A DNA stretch of 37,152 nucleotides from a virus: positions 1-37,152 of the IMG/VR virus record IMGVR_UViG_3300042515_001017; one strand, given 5' to 3'. This document shows, one piece after another, positions 12,625 through 20,131 of the stretch. The notes below the pieces were generated by a model. That model had not been told where the DNA came from, searched no databases, and saw only the letters and a list, made by a program, of their open reading frames with translations. The position numbers and the translations under genes are program-made. Within the stretch, counting starts at the first letter, position 1. Every line of letters starts with the position of its first letter.

Positions 12625-12894
12625 TCACTTGATATTTGGATAAACCGAAAAAACGTAGCCGAGGTTATCTAAGGTATTGCCACATACCCATAGTTGCTTG
12701 TCATGCAACTCTGGAGCGTATTTGACCAGCAAAGCTTTAGCGGCTAGTGCGTGGCGCGTCTCAGAATCAGCGCCATATTCAAAGCCCACGCTTGCGGTCC
12801 ATTTGGTGTTTTTATCAATAGTGCATGTTGCTTTGATACGAGCACCACGGGTATTGGTGGGCCCGACATATTTGGTGTGGATCGCTATTGCCAT
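12625..12894 (-). CDS. Hypothetical conserved island protein (IHTKYVGPTNTRGARIKA family)
   Basis: 89 residues. The N-terminus IAIHTKYVGPTNTRGARIKA is a phrase I associate with small proteins of phages and plasmids. It is followed by strand-like parts (KWTASVGFEYGAD), a helix (ALAAKALLVKYAPEL) and GNTLDNLGYVFSVYP. Probably a compact alpha/beta domain; no catalytic residues obvious. AGGGGAATCA precedes ATG 12894. First gene of the minus-strand island operon. Confidence 0.75.
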   Translation of the reverse strand: MAIAIHTKYVGPTNTRGARIKATCTIDKNTKWTASVGFEYGADSETRHALAAKALLVKYAPELHDKQLWVCGNTLDNLGYVFSVYPNIK

Positions 12895-12964
12895 TTGATT
12901 CCCCTATAAAAAAACTAGTCGATTGATTACAACGCGCCAATCCTAATCACAAAACCGACCCACC

Positions 12965-12988
12965 AAGCGCCACATCGGCGCTTTTTTT
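12965..12988 (+). terminator. Rho-independent terminator insulating the late operon
   Basis: AAGCGCC (12965-12971), loop ACATC, GGCGCTT (12977-12983), with T7 at 12982-12988. The seven-pair stem plus U-run is a strong terminator on the plus strand. It would stop early transcription that passes through the island antisense to its genes before it reaches terS. Confidence 0.85.
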
Positions 12989-12996
12989 ATGCCTGC

Positions 12997-13198
12997 CCGA
13001 TAACCGGTCGATTTCAGGCCCATAAACGGTCATGCGCTGCCGCTCGAGCCCATCCAAAGCCCACCAAAAGCGCTTTGGCGAGCGTAAACCCTTGATTTCA
13101 AACGACAAACCCCGATTTTCGTTATAACCTGCGACAGACGGTCGATTTCAGGGGTTAAAAGGGATCGACGGTCGATTACGGCCGACAGACGGCGAAAA
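12997..13198 (+). repeat. Phased repeat array B (same unit as array A)
   Basis: Units with the (A/C)CGGTCGATT core occur at 13004, 13026, 13138, 13168 and 13189, with a degenerate copy near 13103. The last three are spaced 30 and 21 bases, exactly as in array A on the other side of the island; the first two are 22 apart. The best copies are CGACAGACGGTCGATTTCAG and GATCGACGGTCGATTACGG; the latter contains the palindrome ATCGACGGTCGAT. All are in the same orientation as array A. Confidence 0.7.
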
Positions 13199-13240
13199 TG
13201 ACTTAAAAATTATAGCGGATAGGGAAGGGCAAGCGCGCGC

Positions 13241-13269
13241 TCGACTTTCTGCGGTCTAGCTTTTATAGG
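13241..13269 (+). promoter_or_regulatory. Candidate sigma70-like late promoter
   Basis: TCGACT (13241-13246), a 17-base spacer and TATAGG (13264-13269). Each hexamer matches four of six consensus positions. Expected transcription start is near 13276, about 38 bases before terS. It is the only clear promoter candidate ahead of the long late operon. Confidence 0.45.
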
Positions 13270-13284
13270 GGGGCTAAGACAAAA

Positions 13285-13299
13285 TAGGGAATTTCCCTA
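13285..13299. promoter_or_regulatory. 15-base palindrome TAGGGAATTTCCCTA
   Basis: A perfect inverted repeat TAGGGAA-T-TTCCCTA lies about 10-24 bases after the predicted late transcription start and directly before the AAGGAG ribosome site of terS. Position suits a repressor operator or an mRNA hairpin; a terminase recognition element is also possible. Confidence 0.5.
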
Positions 13300-13313
13300 C
13301 GCAAGGAGCTGTC

Positions 13314-13784
13314 ATGACTGCGCGAATTCCGGTTGAAGTCCATGCAATTCACGGAACGAGAGGAACGAAGATGGGCAAAAAGCTGCCTGAGCAACTCAAG
13401 CAAAGAATTCCTTTTGCTGAGTGGGCGGAAAATCCTGCGGCGTTTAATGCGTCAAAGTTTGTGCAGGAAACGGCTGATTATTTGTACGAGGTTTATGGGA
13501 TTGGAAGCGCCCAGGATCGGCATACACTCTTAATGCTGGCGGATCAGCTCCAGATTTATGTGAATGCTAGACAGGGAATGCTGACCGAGGACTTAGTGAT
13601 TTACACGAACAATGGCAAGACGGCTGCGCCTAACCCGCATATTGCAATTGCCAATGCCGCGGTCATTCATGCGATTAAGCTGATGAATGAGTTAGGATTA
13701 ACACCTAAGTCTAGGTTGGCATCCAACAAGACCGAAAACAAAAAGATAAACGACTTTTTAAGCGGACCTAAATTCGGTACATGA
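13314..13784 (+). CDS. terS: Terminase small subunit, P27-like
   Basis: 156 residues. The protein resembles P27-family small terminases (PF05119): an N-terminal basic part, a helical core DYLYEVYGIGSAQDRHTLLMLADQLQIYVNARQGM, and the conserved G-K-T-A-A-P-N-P-H-I-A-I-A-N-A-A-V-I-H-A-I-K-L stretch, then ELGLTPKSR. It binds the packaging site and regulates the large subunit. AAGGAG lies six bases upstream of ATG 13314. The stop overlaps the terL start (ATGA). Confidence 0.88.
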   Translation: MTARIPVEVHAIHGTRGTKMGKKLPEQLKQRIPFAEWAENPAAFNASKFVQETADYLYEVYGIGSAQDRHTLLMLADQLQIYVNARQGMLTEDLVIYTNNGKTAAPNPHIAIANAAVIHAIKLMNELGLTPKSRLASNKTENKKINDFLSGPKFGT

Positions 13785-15439
13785 AATTAGACGATGGCAT
13801 TCAATACGCGGTCAAAGTATGCAAGGGTGAGATAGACGCATGTAGAAACGTCCGTCTCGCCTGCCAGCGGTTTTTAAACCACCTGGAAAACAAAGAATGG
13901 GAGTGGGTTTTTGACCCTGGGCCCGTCAAGCACTTCTTAGAGTTCACATCGCTTTGTCGGCATGTGAAAGGTCAGTGGGCAAATAAACCAGTTAGTCTGG
14001 AGCCATTCCAGATTCTTATTATTTGCGCGTTGTATGGATTCAGGTTAAAGCGTGACCGATCTAAGCGCATGGTGCAGGATGTCATTGTCTACATCCCTCG
14101 TAAGGCCGGGAAGTCAACGCTTACCGCTCTGATTGCTCTTTACGAGCTTGCTTTTGGTGAAGCAGGCGCTGAGGTTTACACGGTAGCAACTAACAGAGAC
14201 CAAGCGTCAATCGTTTTCACTACCGCCAAGGGTTTTGTCGAAACGCTGCCCCGAGAAGTCTCGACAATGTTTGTCCCTGGGAAATTCACGATAGTGAAGA
14301 ACGGCGACAGCCAGTCTATGTTCAAAGCTCTCAGCAGGGACACTAAGCGTACGGGTGACGGGCTCAACCCGTCTTGCGCGATTATTGACGAGGCTTCGCA
14401 GATCGTAGACAGGAATACGATTGAGGTCTTGCATTCCGGTATGGTCGCACGACAGAACCCACTTAGGTTATATATAACCACAGCAAGTTTTACCCGCGAT
14501 ACCAAATTCTTTGAAGACCTACAGGTTATGGAGCGCATTCTTAACCAGGATGTTCCTGATAACCCAAGATGGTTTGGCCTGCTTTATTCTTTGGATGCAG
14601 GCGATGATTGGCGGGACCCTGCGGTCTGGCACAAAGCCAATCCCATGCACAACATCTCGGTTTCGCACGATGCGATTGCCGCTCGATGCGAAGAAGCCAA
14701 GATCAAACCGGCAGCGCTCAACGAGTTTCTCTGCAAGACACTGAATGTCTATGTATCTGCCGAAACCGCCTGGGTAGACAGGTCTCACTGGGATGCGTCT
14801 GTAGGCTTAACTGATCGACAGCCAGAAGCTGTTTTTATCGGTTTTGACTTGGCAGCGACCCGAGATCTTAATGCGGTCTGTACGCTAAAACGATTTGGCG
14901 AAGATGATTACGAGGCTGAGTGGAAGTTTTTCCTGCCTGAAGACGGGTTTGATCTTCTGCCAACTCATTACCAAGATATTTTTCGTCAGGCTATAAACTC
15001 TGGTCTCTTGCACATCACGGAAGGAAATGTTATGGACGACCGTGAGATTTCCGAGTATATTATTGGGCAAGGCCAGAAATACGACGTACGCGAAGTCGGC
15101 TATGACGCGTACAACGCTGCTGCCCTGGTGGCGCGACTATACGAAGCAGGAATGCCAGTCAAGAAAGTTGGGCAAGGGATGGCGGTGTTAAGTAACCCAT
15201 CCAAGCATGTAGAAAAGCTCATTCTTGGACGCAAAATTAAACACGATGGCAACCAGTTTTTAGGCCACCAATTGGGAAACTGCGAAGTGTTCACAGATGT
15301 GCAAGGCAACATCAAGGTAAAAAAGGCTGGCGTGGACAAACACGCCAAGGTCGATGGAATTATTGCCTTGATTATTGCGATGCACTGCTCACTTGATAAC
15401 CCTGCCCCTAACGAATCGTACGGATTCAGGGTGTTTTGA
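13781..15439 (+). CDS. terL: Terminase large subunit, HK97-like
   Basis: 552 residues. The ATPase domain has Walker A IPRKAGKST (about residues 105-113) and Walker B AIIDEAS (about 200-206), followed by the coupling motif region ITTAS. The nuclease domain has the metal-binding acidic residues in GFDLAATRD (about 353), GYDAYN (about 440) and KVDGIIALI (about 523). This is the Terminase_1 family (PF03354), whose members usually cut at cos and leave 3' overhangs. It drives DNA packaging from the portal. All expected motifs are present. Confidence 0.96.
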   Translation: MKLDDGIQYAVKVCKGEIDACRNVRLACQRFLNHLENKEWEWVFDPGPVKHFLEFTSLCRHVKGQWANKPVSLEPFQILIICALYGFRLKRDRSKRMVQDVIVYIPRKAGKSTLTALIALYELAFGEAGAEVYTVATNRDQASIVFTTAKGFVETLPREVSTMFVPGKFTIVKNGDSQSMFKALSRDTKRTGDGLNPSCAIIDEASQIVDRNTIEVLHSGMVARQNPLRLYITTASFTRDTKFFEDLQVMERILNQDVPDNPRWFGLLYSLDAGDDWRDPAVWHKANPMHNISVSHDAIAARCEEAKIKPAALNEFLCKTLNVYVSAETAWVDRSHWDASVGLTDRQPEAVFIGFDLAATRDLNAVCTLKRFGEDDYEAEWKFFLPEDGFDLLPTHYQDIFRQAINSGLLHITEGNVMDDREISEYIIGQGQKYDVREVGYDAYNAAALVARLYEAGMPVKKVGQGMAVLSNPSKHVEKLILGRKIKHDGNQFLGHQLGNCEVFTDVQGNIKVKKAGVDKHAKVDGIIALIIAMHCSLDNPAPNESYGFRVF

Positions 15440-15447
15440 GGATAAAA

Positions 15448-16845
15448 ATGGGCATATTCGACAGATTCCGCAAGAAACCAACCCAAAATGAGTCGAATTC
15501 GTTGTTCGGCAACACTGTTTTGGGTAATAACGTCATGCTCCGTGGCAAGGGGCAGGGCTACGGATCTAACCAACTTCTTTATGTAACGACCTCTGCTGTC
15601 AACGAAGCTGGACGTTCGCTTGACATTACAACGCTTGCCAGAAACTCGACGGTCATGGCTTGCGTCGGAACCAAGGCTAGAGCGCTTGCACAACTGCCGG
15701 TAAAGATCATGTCTAGGCAGGCTGATGGTACTTTAGTCGATACACAGACGGAACCTGGGGTTCCCGAGCGTGAAAAGAACCGCGCCAAGTCGATTCTTAA
15801 CTTGCTTGCTCAGCCTAATAACTTCCAAAGTCAATATGAGTTTTGGTACCAATTCACGATGTGGCATGAGCTGGCAGGTGAGACTTTCGTATTACTCTGG
15901 AGAAAAAACGAAGCCGATCCTCAGCAGGTTCCACTTGAAGTCTACGTTCTTGACTCGACGCTGATCGTTCCGCGCATTTCTGAGACGAGATACCCGTTTT
16001 ACACGCTTACAAGCTCAAGTTACGGGTTTAACAAAGACGAGCCGCTGCAATATTTCCAGGTTATGCACGTTAAGAGCGAGCCCTGGCAGGGTTCTTCGTC
16101 TTTCAACCGCTTGCAGGCTGTCGAGCTGATTTCGCTTGATCAAGACATAGATTTATACAGCAATTTTATTATGTTGAATGGAGCTAAGCCTTCTGGCTTG
16201 TTCCGTACCGAGCAGGTCATACCCGATTCCAAGTTCAAAGAGATTGCGGCTAGGCTAAAAGAGGCATGGACGAACATGCTTAATAGCCAGCCCTCAGACT
16301 TGAGTAAGCCTGGGCAGTCGATGCTATTAGACCAAGGTATGATGTACGAAAGTATTAAGCCCTTGACCTTGCAAGACGTAGACGCACGAGAGCTTAAGAA
16401 GCAGACGATGGCGCGGATTGCTGGCTTGTTTGGTGTTCCTCCGGCGATGATCGGCGTGGGTGAGTCTAAGTACAACAACACGCAGACCATGCTCGACGAG
16501 TTTTATAAATCGACGATGATGCCGTTCATCACAAACATCGAGCAGAAACTAAAGACGAGCCTTCTTGGTGGTTATCCAAATCTGTATGTGCAGTTTCAGA
16601 CGCAGGATTTCCTTAAGGGCGCACCACTGGATCAGATGAACTATGTTGTGGCCGGAGTCAAGAATGGCATTCTCACGCCCAACGAAGCTCGGGACTATCT
16701 TGGGCTTGATAGCGTGGACGACGGTGATTCTCTGCTTGCTGCCGGTGGCGTTGATAAGTCTATTCCCGGCTCTTCGCCGCAGGATACTGGCGGTGGCGGA
16801 AATCTTAAGGTCGTAGGTAAGACCGGACGAGCTGGTAATGCTTAA
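15448..16845 (+). CDS. Portal protein, HK97 family
   Basis: 465 residues from ATG 15448, preceded by GAGGA seven bases upstream; an in-frame TTG at 15436 overlaps terL and is less likely. It matches HK97 portals (PF04860): the N-terminal NSTVMACVGTKARALAQLPVKIM, the central wing HELAGETFVLLWR, a stem/clip segment, then IAGLFGVPPAMIGVGESKYNNTQTM and the C-terminal NYVVAGVKNGILTPNEARDYLGL. Twelve copies form the vertex channel for DNA and bind terminase and connector. The C-terminus is Gly-rich. Confidence 0.95.
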   Translation: MGIFDRFRKKPTQNESNSLFGNTVLGNNVMLRGKGQGYGSNQLLYVTTSAVNEAGRSLDITTLARNSTVMACVGTKARALAQLPVKIMSRQADGTLVDTQTEPGVPEREKNRAKSILNLLAQPNNFQSQYEFWYQFTMWHELAGETFVLLWRKNEADPQQVPLEVYVLDSTLIVPRISETRYPFYTLTSSSYGFNKDEPLQYFQVMHVKSEPWQGSSSFNRLQAVELISLDQDIDLYSNFIMLNGAKPSGLFRTEQVIPDSKFKEIAARLKEAWTNMLNSQPSDLSKPGQSMLLDQGMMYESIKPLTLQDVDARELKKQTMARIAGLFGVPPAMIGVGESKYNNTQTMLDEFYKSTMMPFITNIEQKLKTSLLGGYPNLYVQFQTQDFLKGAPLDQMNYVVAGVKNGILTPNEARDYLGLDSVDDGDSLLAAGGVDKSIPGSSPQDTGGGGNLKVVGKTGRAGNA

Positions 16846-16945
16846 GGATGTTTTAAAGCGGTTAAAGGAACAGGCTGACAAGAGAAAGCCGAAGCCTAAA
16901 CCCGAAGATGGGAAAATGAAGGAAAAGGAACCGATACATGGCTAA
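16838..16945 (+). CDS. Candidate small basic protein between portal and protease
   Basis: 35 residues from ATG 16838, overlapping the portal end by eight bases and the protease start by eight bases. Composition is extreme: MLKDVLKRLKEQADKRKPKP then KPEDGKMKEKEP, with Lys about one third. It fills a 92-base gap that otherwise has no gene. A ribosome site is weak (coupled reinitiation is possible). It may be a small head accessory or simply the protease leader. Confidence 0.42.
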   Translation: MLKDVLKRLKEQADKRKPKPKPEDGKMKEKEPIHG

Positions 16946-17702
16946 GCACATTCAATTCTTCACCGAGGCAAAGGTTGAGCTTGGCCGAATGGCTGATGAG
17001 GCAACCGGAGAACCTACCGGCGAGATCGAGGCAACCCTGACAACCTGGGGCGCAAGAGAGGGCGTGGACGGGCGCAGATTCTTTTACACGCCAGCAGCTT
17101 TTGAGATGTGGCACGAAGGCTGGATGGAAGCCGGCAGGCCGCTTCCGATGTACTTCCAGCACAGCTCAGACATGATGCCCGTGGGCGAGTGGTCAAAATT
17201 CGACATCACCGACGAAGGCATGACCGGAACTGGGAAACTGTTCCTAAATACCACCGCAGGATCGGATCTGTACACGATTATGAAAGAATCGCCGCGCATG
17301 GTCGGTGGTGTTTCTGTTGGCGCTTATGCTGATGAATACCAGATGGTCGATGAAAACGGCGAGCCAACAGATGATCCTGACAGCTTCTTTCAGATCATGA
17401 AGGGCGGATTGGCTGAGGTTTCGATTGTGATGAACCCTAACAATCCTAAAGCCGAAATCTCAAGACTTGAATATTGGATGGACAACAAGCCCAATCCAAG
17501 AGTAATCGAGAAGGCACTGCGTGATGCAGGGCTTTCAAGAAAGGATGCAACCGCTGCATCTGCTTTGCTGAAACAGATTATTGAACAGCGTGACGCTGAA
17601 TCTGCCAAGCAACCCGCCAATCCGAGTGAGTCGGACGCAGCGGTGAAACTGTTGGAGGCGCTCCAATACCGTGAGCTGCTGAAGGCAATCGCAACCCGAT
17701 AA
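16938..17702 (+). CDS. Prohead maturation protease, U35/HK97 family
   Basis: 254 residues. The catalytic triad pattern of HK97 gp4 (PF04586) is visible: His in MYFQHSSDMMPVGEW (about 74), Ser in VGGVSVGAYAD (about 125) and Glu in GGLAEVSIVMNPNNPKAEI (about 160). The C-terminal 80 residues are helical and may target the protease into the procapsid. It would cut the N-terminal region of the capsid protein and then itself. Located between portal and capsid, as usual. Confidence 0.94.
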   Translation: MAKHIQFFTEAKVELGRMADEATGEPTGEIEATLTTWGAREGVDGRRFFYTPAAFEMWHEGWMEAGRPLPMYFQHSSDMMPVGEWSKFDITDEGMTGTGKLFLNTTAGSDLYTIMKESPRMVGGVSVGAYADEYQMVDENGEPTDDPDSFFQIMKGGLAEVSIVMNPNNPKAEISRLEYWMDNKPNPRVIEKALRDAGLSRKDATAASALLKQIIEQRDAESAKQPANPSESDAAVKLLEALQYRELLKAIATR

Positions 17703-17712
17703 AGGAACTATC

Positions 17713-19062
17713 ATGCTTGAAAAAGTCATTGAAAAACTGGATGCAATCGAAGCATCTAACGCTGCAAAACTCGCTGAGACCGCCGAGGCCGTAAAGACTC
17801 AGGTCGAAGAGGCCGTTCAGGCAGTTAAAGCAGAAACCGAGCAGAAACTTGCCGCTCTTGAGGCAAAGATTGCCGCTCCTTCGATTATTCGCCCAATCCA
17901 CAAGACTGTTCGTGGTGAAGCAAACCGCCGCTTCCGTGATGTGCTTAAAGAGTACATGAAGGGTGGCAATCAGGTTGAGCGCGAAGTAAAGATCTTTGAA
18001 TCGGTTGATCAGTTTGACGGGTACATTCGTGAAGCATCTGCGCTTACCGGTTCTGGTTACGACGTTGGTGGCCGTACCGCTTACGATCCCGTGTTTGCCG
18101 CTAAGCGTCTTGGCAATCCGATGATGGATCTTTCCCGTATCGTTGCAACTGACGGTTCAGCCTATCAGTTTCGCGTGAAGACCGGCAACGCTGGCGCTCA
18201 ATGGGGCTATACGGTGCAAAATAACGGCGCATCTACGACTGAAGCAACGTCGATTTGGCAGGTGATCCTCAAAGACTTGAACGCACAGTTCCCAATCCGT
18301 ACTGCTGCGCTCGACGATATTGACGGTCTTGAGCCTAACGTTGTTGACGACATGCTGATGGAATTCCAGCAGGCAATGGCAACCTCGATGATCCAGAACA
18401 ACGATCAGAGCGGAACCGGAACCTCGGTGTCGACGGGCGGTGCAGACGGTCTGCGCGGTTTGGATCAGTATGCGGGTGCGAATGCAACCTACACGGGCGG
18501 CACAGTTTCCACGGCTTCTTTCGGAACCTCGGGAACCGCAACGACCAACGGTCTGCATAACCTTGCAACGTATGACCAGTTGACCACCAACGCAAACACT
18601 GTCGGTGCAAATAACATCGTTTACAAAGACGTTGTTAACTTCATCTACAGCCTGCCACAGCAATATTGGACCCCGACCGCTCGCTTCATGATCAACCCAA
18701 TCTTGTTGCAGGGCATCCGTGGTTTGGTTGACGATCAGAAGCGTCCGATCTACATCGACGGTTTGGCTCGTGACGATGGCATCGTTGGCAAGTTGCTTGG
18801 CTTTGATGTGGTGGTCAATAAGTACGTTGACAATCCTTCGCAGCCCACGACCGGCGCGGCAGGTACAACGTCTTACTACCCAATGTACTTTGCTGACTTC
18901 CAGCAGTTCCACACCATCGTTATGCGTCTGAGCATGGTTCTGCGTCGCTACGACCAGACTTTGCCTGGAAGCATCACGTTCTACGGCGAGACCCGCGCAG
19001 CAACTTCTGTGCGCGATCCTAACGCTGGCGTACGTTATCGCTCGACCGGCACTGCGGCTTAA
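17713..19062 (+). CDS. Major capsid protein 1, HK97 fold with N-terminal delta-like domain
   Basis: 449 residues. Residues 1-70 are an Ala/Glu/Lys-rich coiled coil (KLDAIEASNAAKLAETAEAV), matching the scaffold-like delta domain removed by the prohead protease. The HK97-fold core starts near Glu107 in REASALTGSGYDVGG and includes RVKTGNAGAQWGYTV, PIRTAALDDIDGLEPNVVDD, NNDQSGTGTS and the final MVLRRYDQTLPGSITFYGETR. It is the main shell protein. Directly downstream lies a clear paralogue without the long N-terminal domain. Gly/Ser/Thr-rich insert near 235-265. Confidence 0.95.
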   Translation: MLEKVIEKLDAIEASNAAKLAETAEAVKTQVEEAVQAVKAETEQKLAALEAKIAAPSIIRPIHKTVRGEANRRFRDVLKEYMKGGNQVEREVKIFESVDQFDGYIREASALTGSGYDVGGRTAYDPVFAAKRLGNPMMDLSRIVATDGSAYQFRVKTGNAGAQWGYTVQNNGASTTEATSIWQVILKDLNAQFPIRTAALDDIDGLEPNVVDDMLMEFQQAMATSMIQNNDQSGTGTSVSTGGADGLRGLDQYAGANATYTGGTVSTASFGTSGTATTNGLHNLATYDQLTTNANTVGANNIVYKDVVNFIYSLPQQYWTPTARFMINPILLQGIRGLVDDQKRPIYIDGLARDDGIVGKLLGFDVVVNKYVDNPSQPTTGAAGTTSYYPMYFADFQQFHTIVMRLSMVLRRYDQTLPGSITFYGETRAATSVRDPNAGVRYRSTGTAA

Positions 19063-19067
19063 TTTAA

Positions 19068-19098
19068 GAGGGCGAAAGCCCTCTCCCTCTATGGAGAG
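19068..19098 (+). promoter_or_regulatory. Two intercistronic hairpins between capsid genes
   Basis: GAGGGC-GAAA-GCCCTC (19068-19083) is a perfect six-pair stem with a GNRA tetraloop. Immediately after, CTCTCC (19081-19086) can pair with GGAGAG (19093-19098), which is the ribosome site for the second capsid gene. There is no T-run, so this is not a terminator. It probably stabilises mRNA or lowers translation of the second capsid gene. Confidence 0.65.
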
Positions 19099-19101
19099 AC
19101 T

Positions 19102-20130
19102 ATGAAACAGGTGATTTTAGAAGGGCTTAAGCAGGCTCTCCACGAGGGCAAAGCCAAGGTGAACCTCGCTGAAGCCTCAGCCCTCACGGGCTCGGGCTCC
19201 GGCGTTGGTGGCCGGGTATTTAACGAAGATGTATTTGCAAGTCTGCGTTACTGGAACCCTTTCCGGGTTTACGCTAACCAGACCATGACCGCAGATTCGG
19301 ATATTCAGTTTGTTGTAAAAACTGGTAACGCGGCTAACGCTACAAACCCTTGGGGCTACACGGTAAACGCTAACAGCGGATCGCCCAACATTGCTACGAG
19401 CATTTGGCAGCTTCCGATGCGCGTAATTAGCGCTCAGATGCCTATCCGCGCAGCGGCGATGGATGACATTAACGGTCTGGATGCTGCTTTAGCTGAAGAT
19501 CTTGCGATGGAATTTAGCCAGATCGAAGCTGCGTCAATGGCGATCAATAATGATCAGGCAGGCTCGACCACCACAAGCACAGGTGCAACCAACGGTCTGC
19601 GCGGTCTTAAGATGTACGCAGGAACAGCGGGTTCAACGGCGGCTTATGGCAGCTCAGGAACCGCGATTACTAACGGCATCCATACGCTTAACACGGTTGG
19701 CTATACTCATGCCGGCGGCATCGAGTGGGAAAGCCTTGTGGATGTTGCTAACGCTCTTCCAGGGCAGTTTTGGAGAATGCCTGGGACTGCTTGGATGATG
19801 CACCCGACCGCATTACAGACTCTGCGTGAATACGCTCATGCCGGCAACTCTTACGCATTAGTTGAAACTGGCGAAAAAGACGAAGGCCCAGGCGTAAACA
19901 TCATGGGCTGGCCGGTTATTGTCAATCCCTACCTGGACGCTCCTGCTTCCGGCGCTTCTCCCATTTACCTAGCCAACTGGCCTCGGTTTATGTGGATCGT
20001 TGATTATTCGGAGATGACGCTGCAACGCATGGAACAGACGCAGCCTGGGACAATCACGATCTACGCTGAAAAGCGTTTGGTCTCGACTGTGCGTGATGTA
20101 ACCGCTGGCGTTCGTTTGATCGGAACCTAA
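19102..20130 (+). CDS. Second HK97-fold capsid protein (paralogue; possible vertex or minor capsid)
   Basis: 342 residues. It aligns along nearly its whole length with capsid protein 1: EASALTGSGSGVGGR, VVKTGNAANATNPWGYTV, ATSIWQL, PIRAAAMDDINGLDAALAEDL, NNDQAGSTT, NGLRGLKMYAG, and the end QTQPGTITIYAEKR...STVRDVTAGVR. About half the residues match by eye in the best block. Only 23 residues precede the conserved EASALTGSG, against 106 in protein 1, so the scaffold-like domain is missing. A pentamer-vertex role like T4 gp24, a minor shell protein or a decoy are options. GGAGAG precedes ATG 19102. Confidence 0.9.
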   Translation: MKQVILEGLKQALHEGKAKVNLAEASALTGSGSGVGGRVFNEDVFASLRYWNPFRVYANQTMTADSDIQFVVKTGNAANATNPWGYTVNANSGSPNIATSIWQLPMRVISAQMPIRAAAMDDINGLDAALAEDLAMEFSQIEAASMAINNDQAGSTTTSTGATNGLRGLKMYAGTAGSTAAYGSSGTAITNGIHTLNTVGYTHAGGIEWESLVDVANALPGQFWRMPGTAWMMHPTALQTLREYAHAGNSYALVETGEKDEGPGVNIMGWPVIVNPYLDAPASGASPIYLANWPRFMWIVDYSEMTLQRMEQTQPGTITIYAEKRLVSTVRDVTAGVRLIGT

Positions 20131-20131
20131 C

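Larger units (their letters stand above)
12895..13313. other. 419-base non-coding region before terS
   Basis: There is no convincing gene here. From left to right it holds the start region of the minus-strand operon, a plus-strand terminator (12965-12988), repeat array B (12997-13198), an AT-rich patch (13199-13218), a sigma70-like promoter (13241-13269) and a 15-base palindrome (13285-13299). HK97-like phages place cos just before terS, so a cos site may lie here, but no cut position can be identified from sequence alone. Confidence 0.7.

Noticed and set aside
12903-12932. Minus-strand promoter TTGTAA, 18 bases, TATAGG
   Set aside because: Its start point would fall about two bases before ATG 12894 and its -10 overlaps the AGGGG ribosome site, so it could only give a leaderless message.
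13182-13198. Neisseria-type DNA uptake sequence (CAGACGGC)
   Set aside because: Only part of the motif matches and other copies of the repeat do not carry it; it follows from the array consensus.
18157-18912. 251-residue minus-strand open frame
   Set aside because: It is antisense to the first capsid gene with no protein-like pattern.
19068-19083. Transcription terminator after the first capsid gene
   Set aside because: The hairpin is strong but has no T-run, and essential head and tail genes follow without another promoter.
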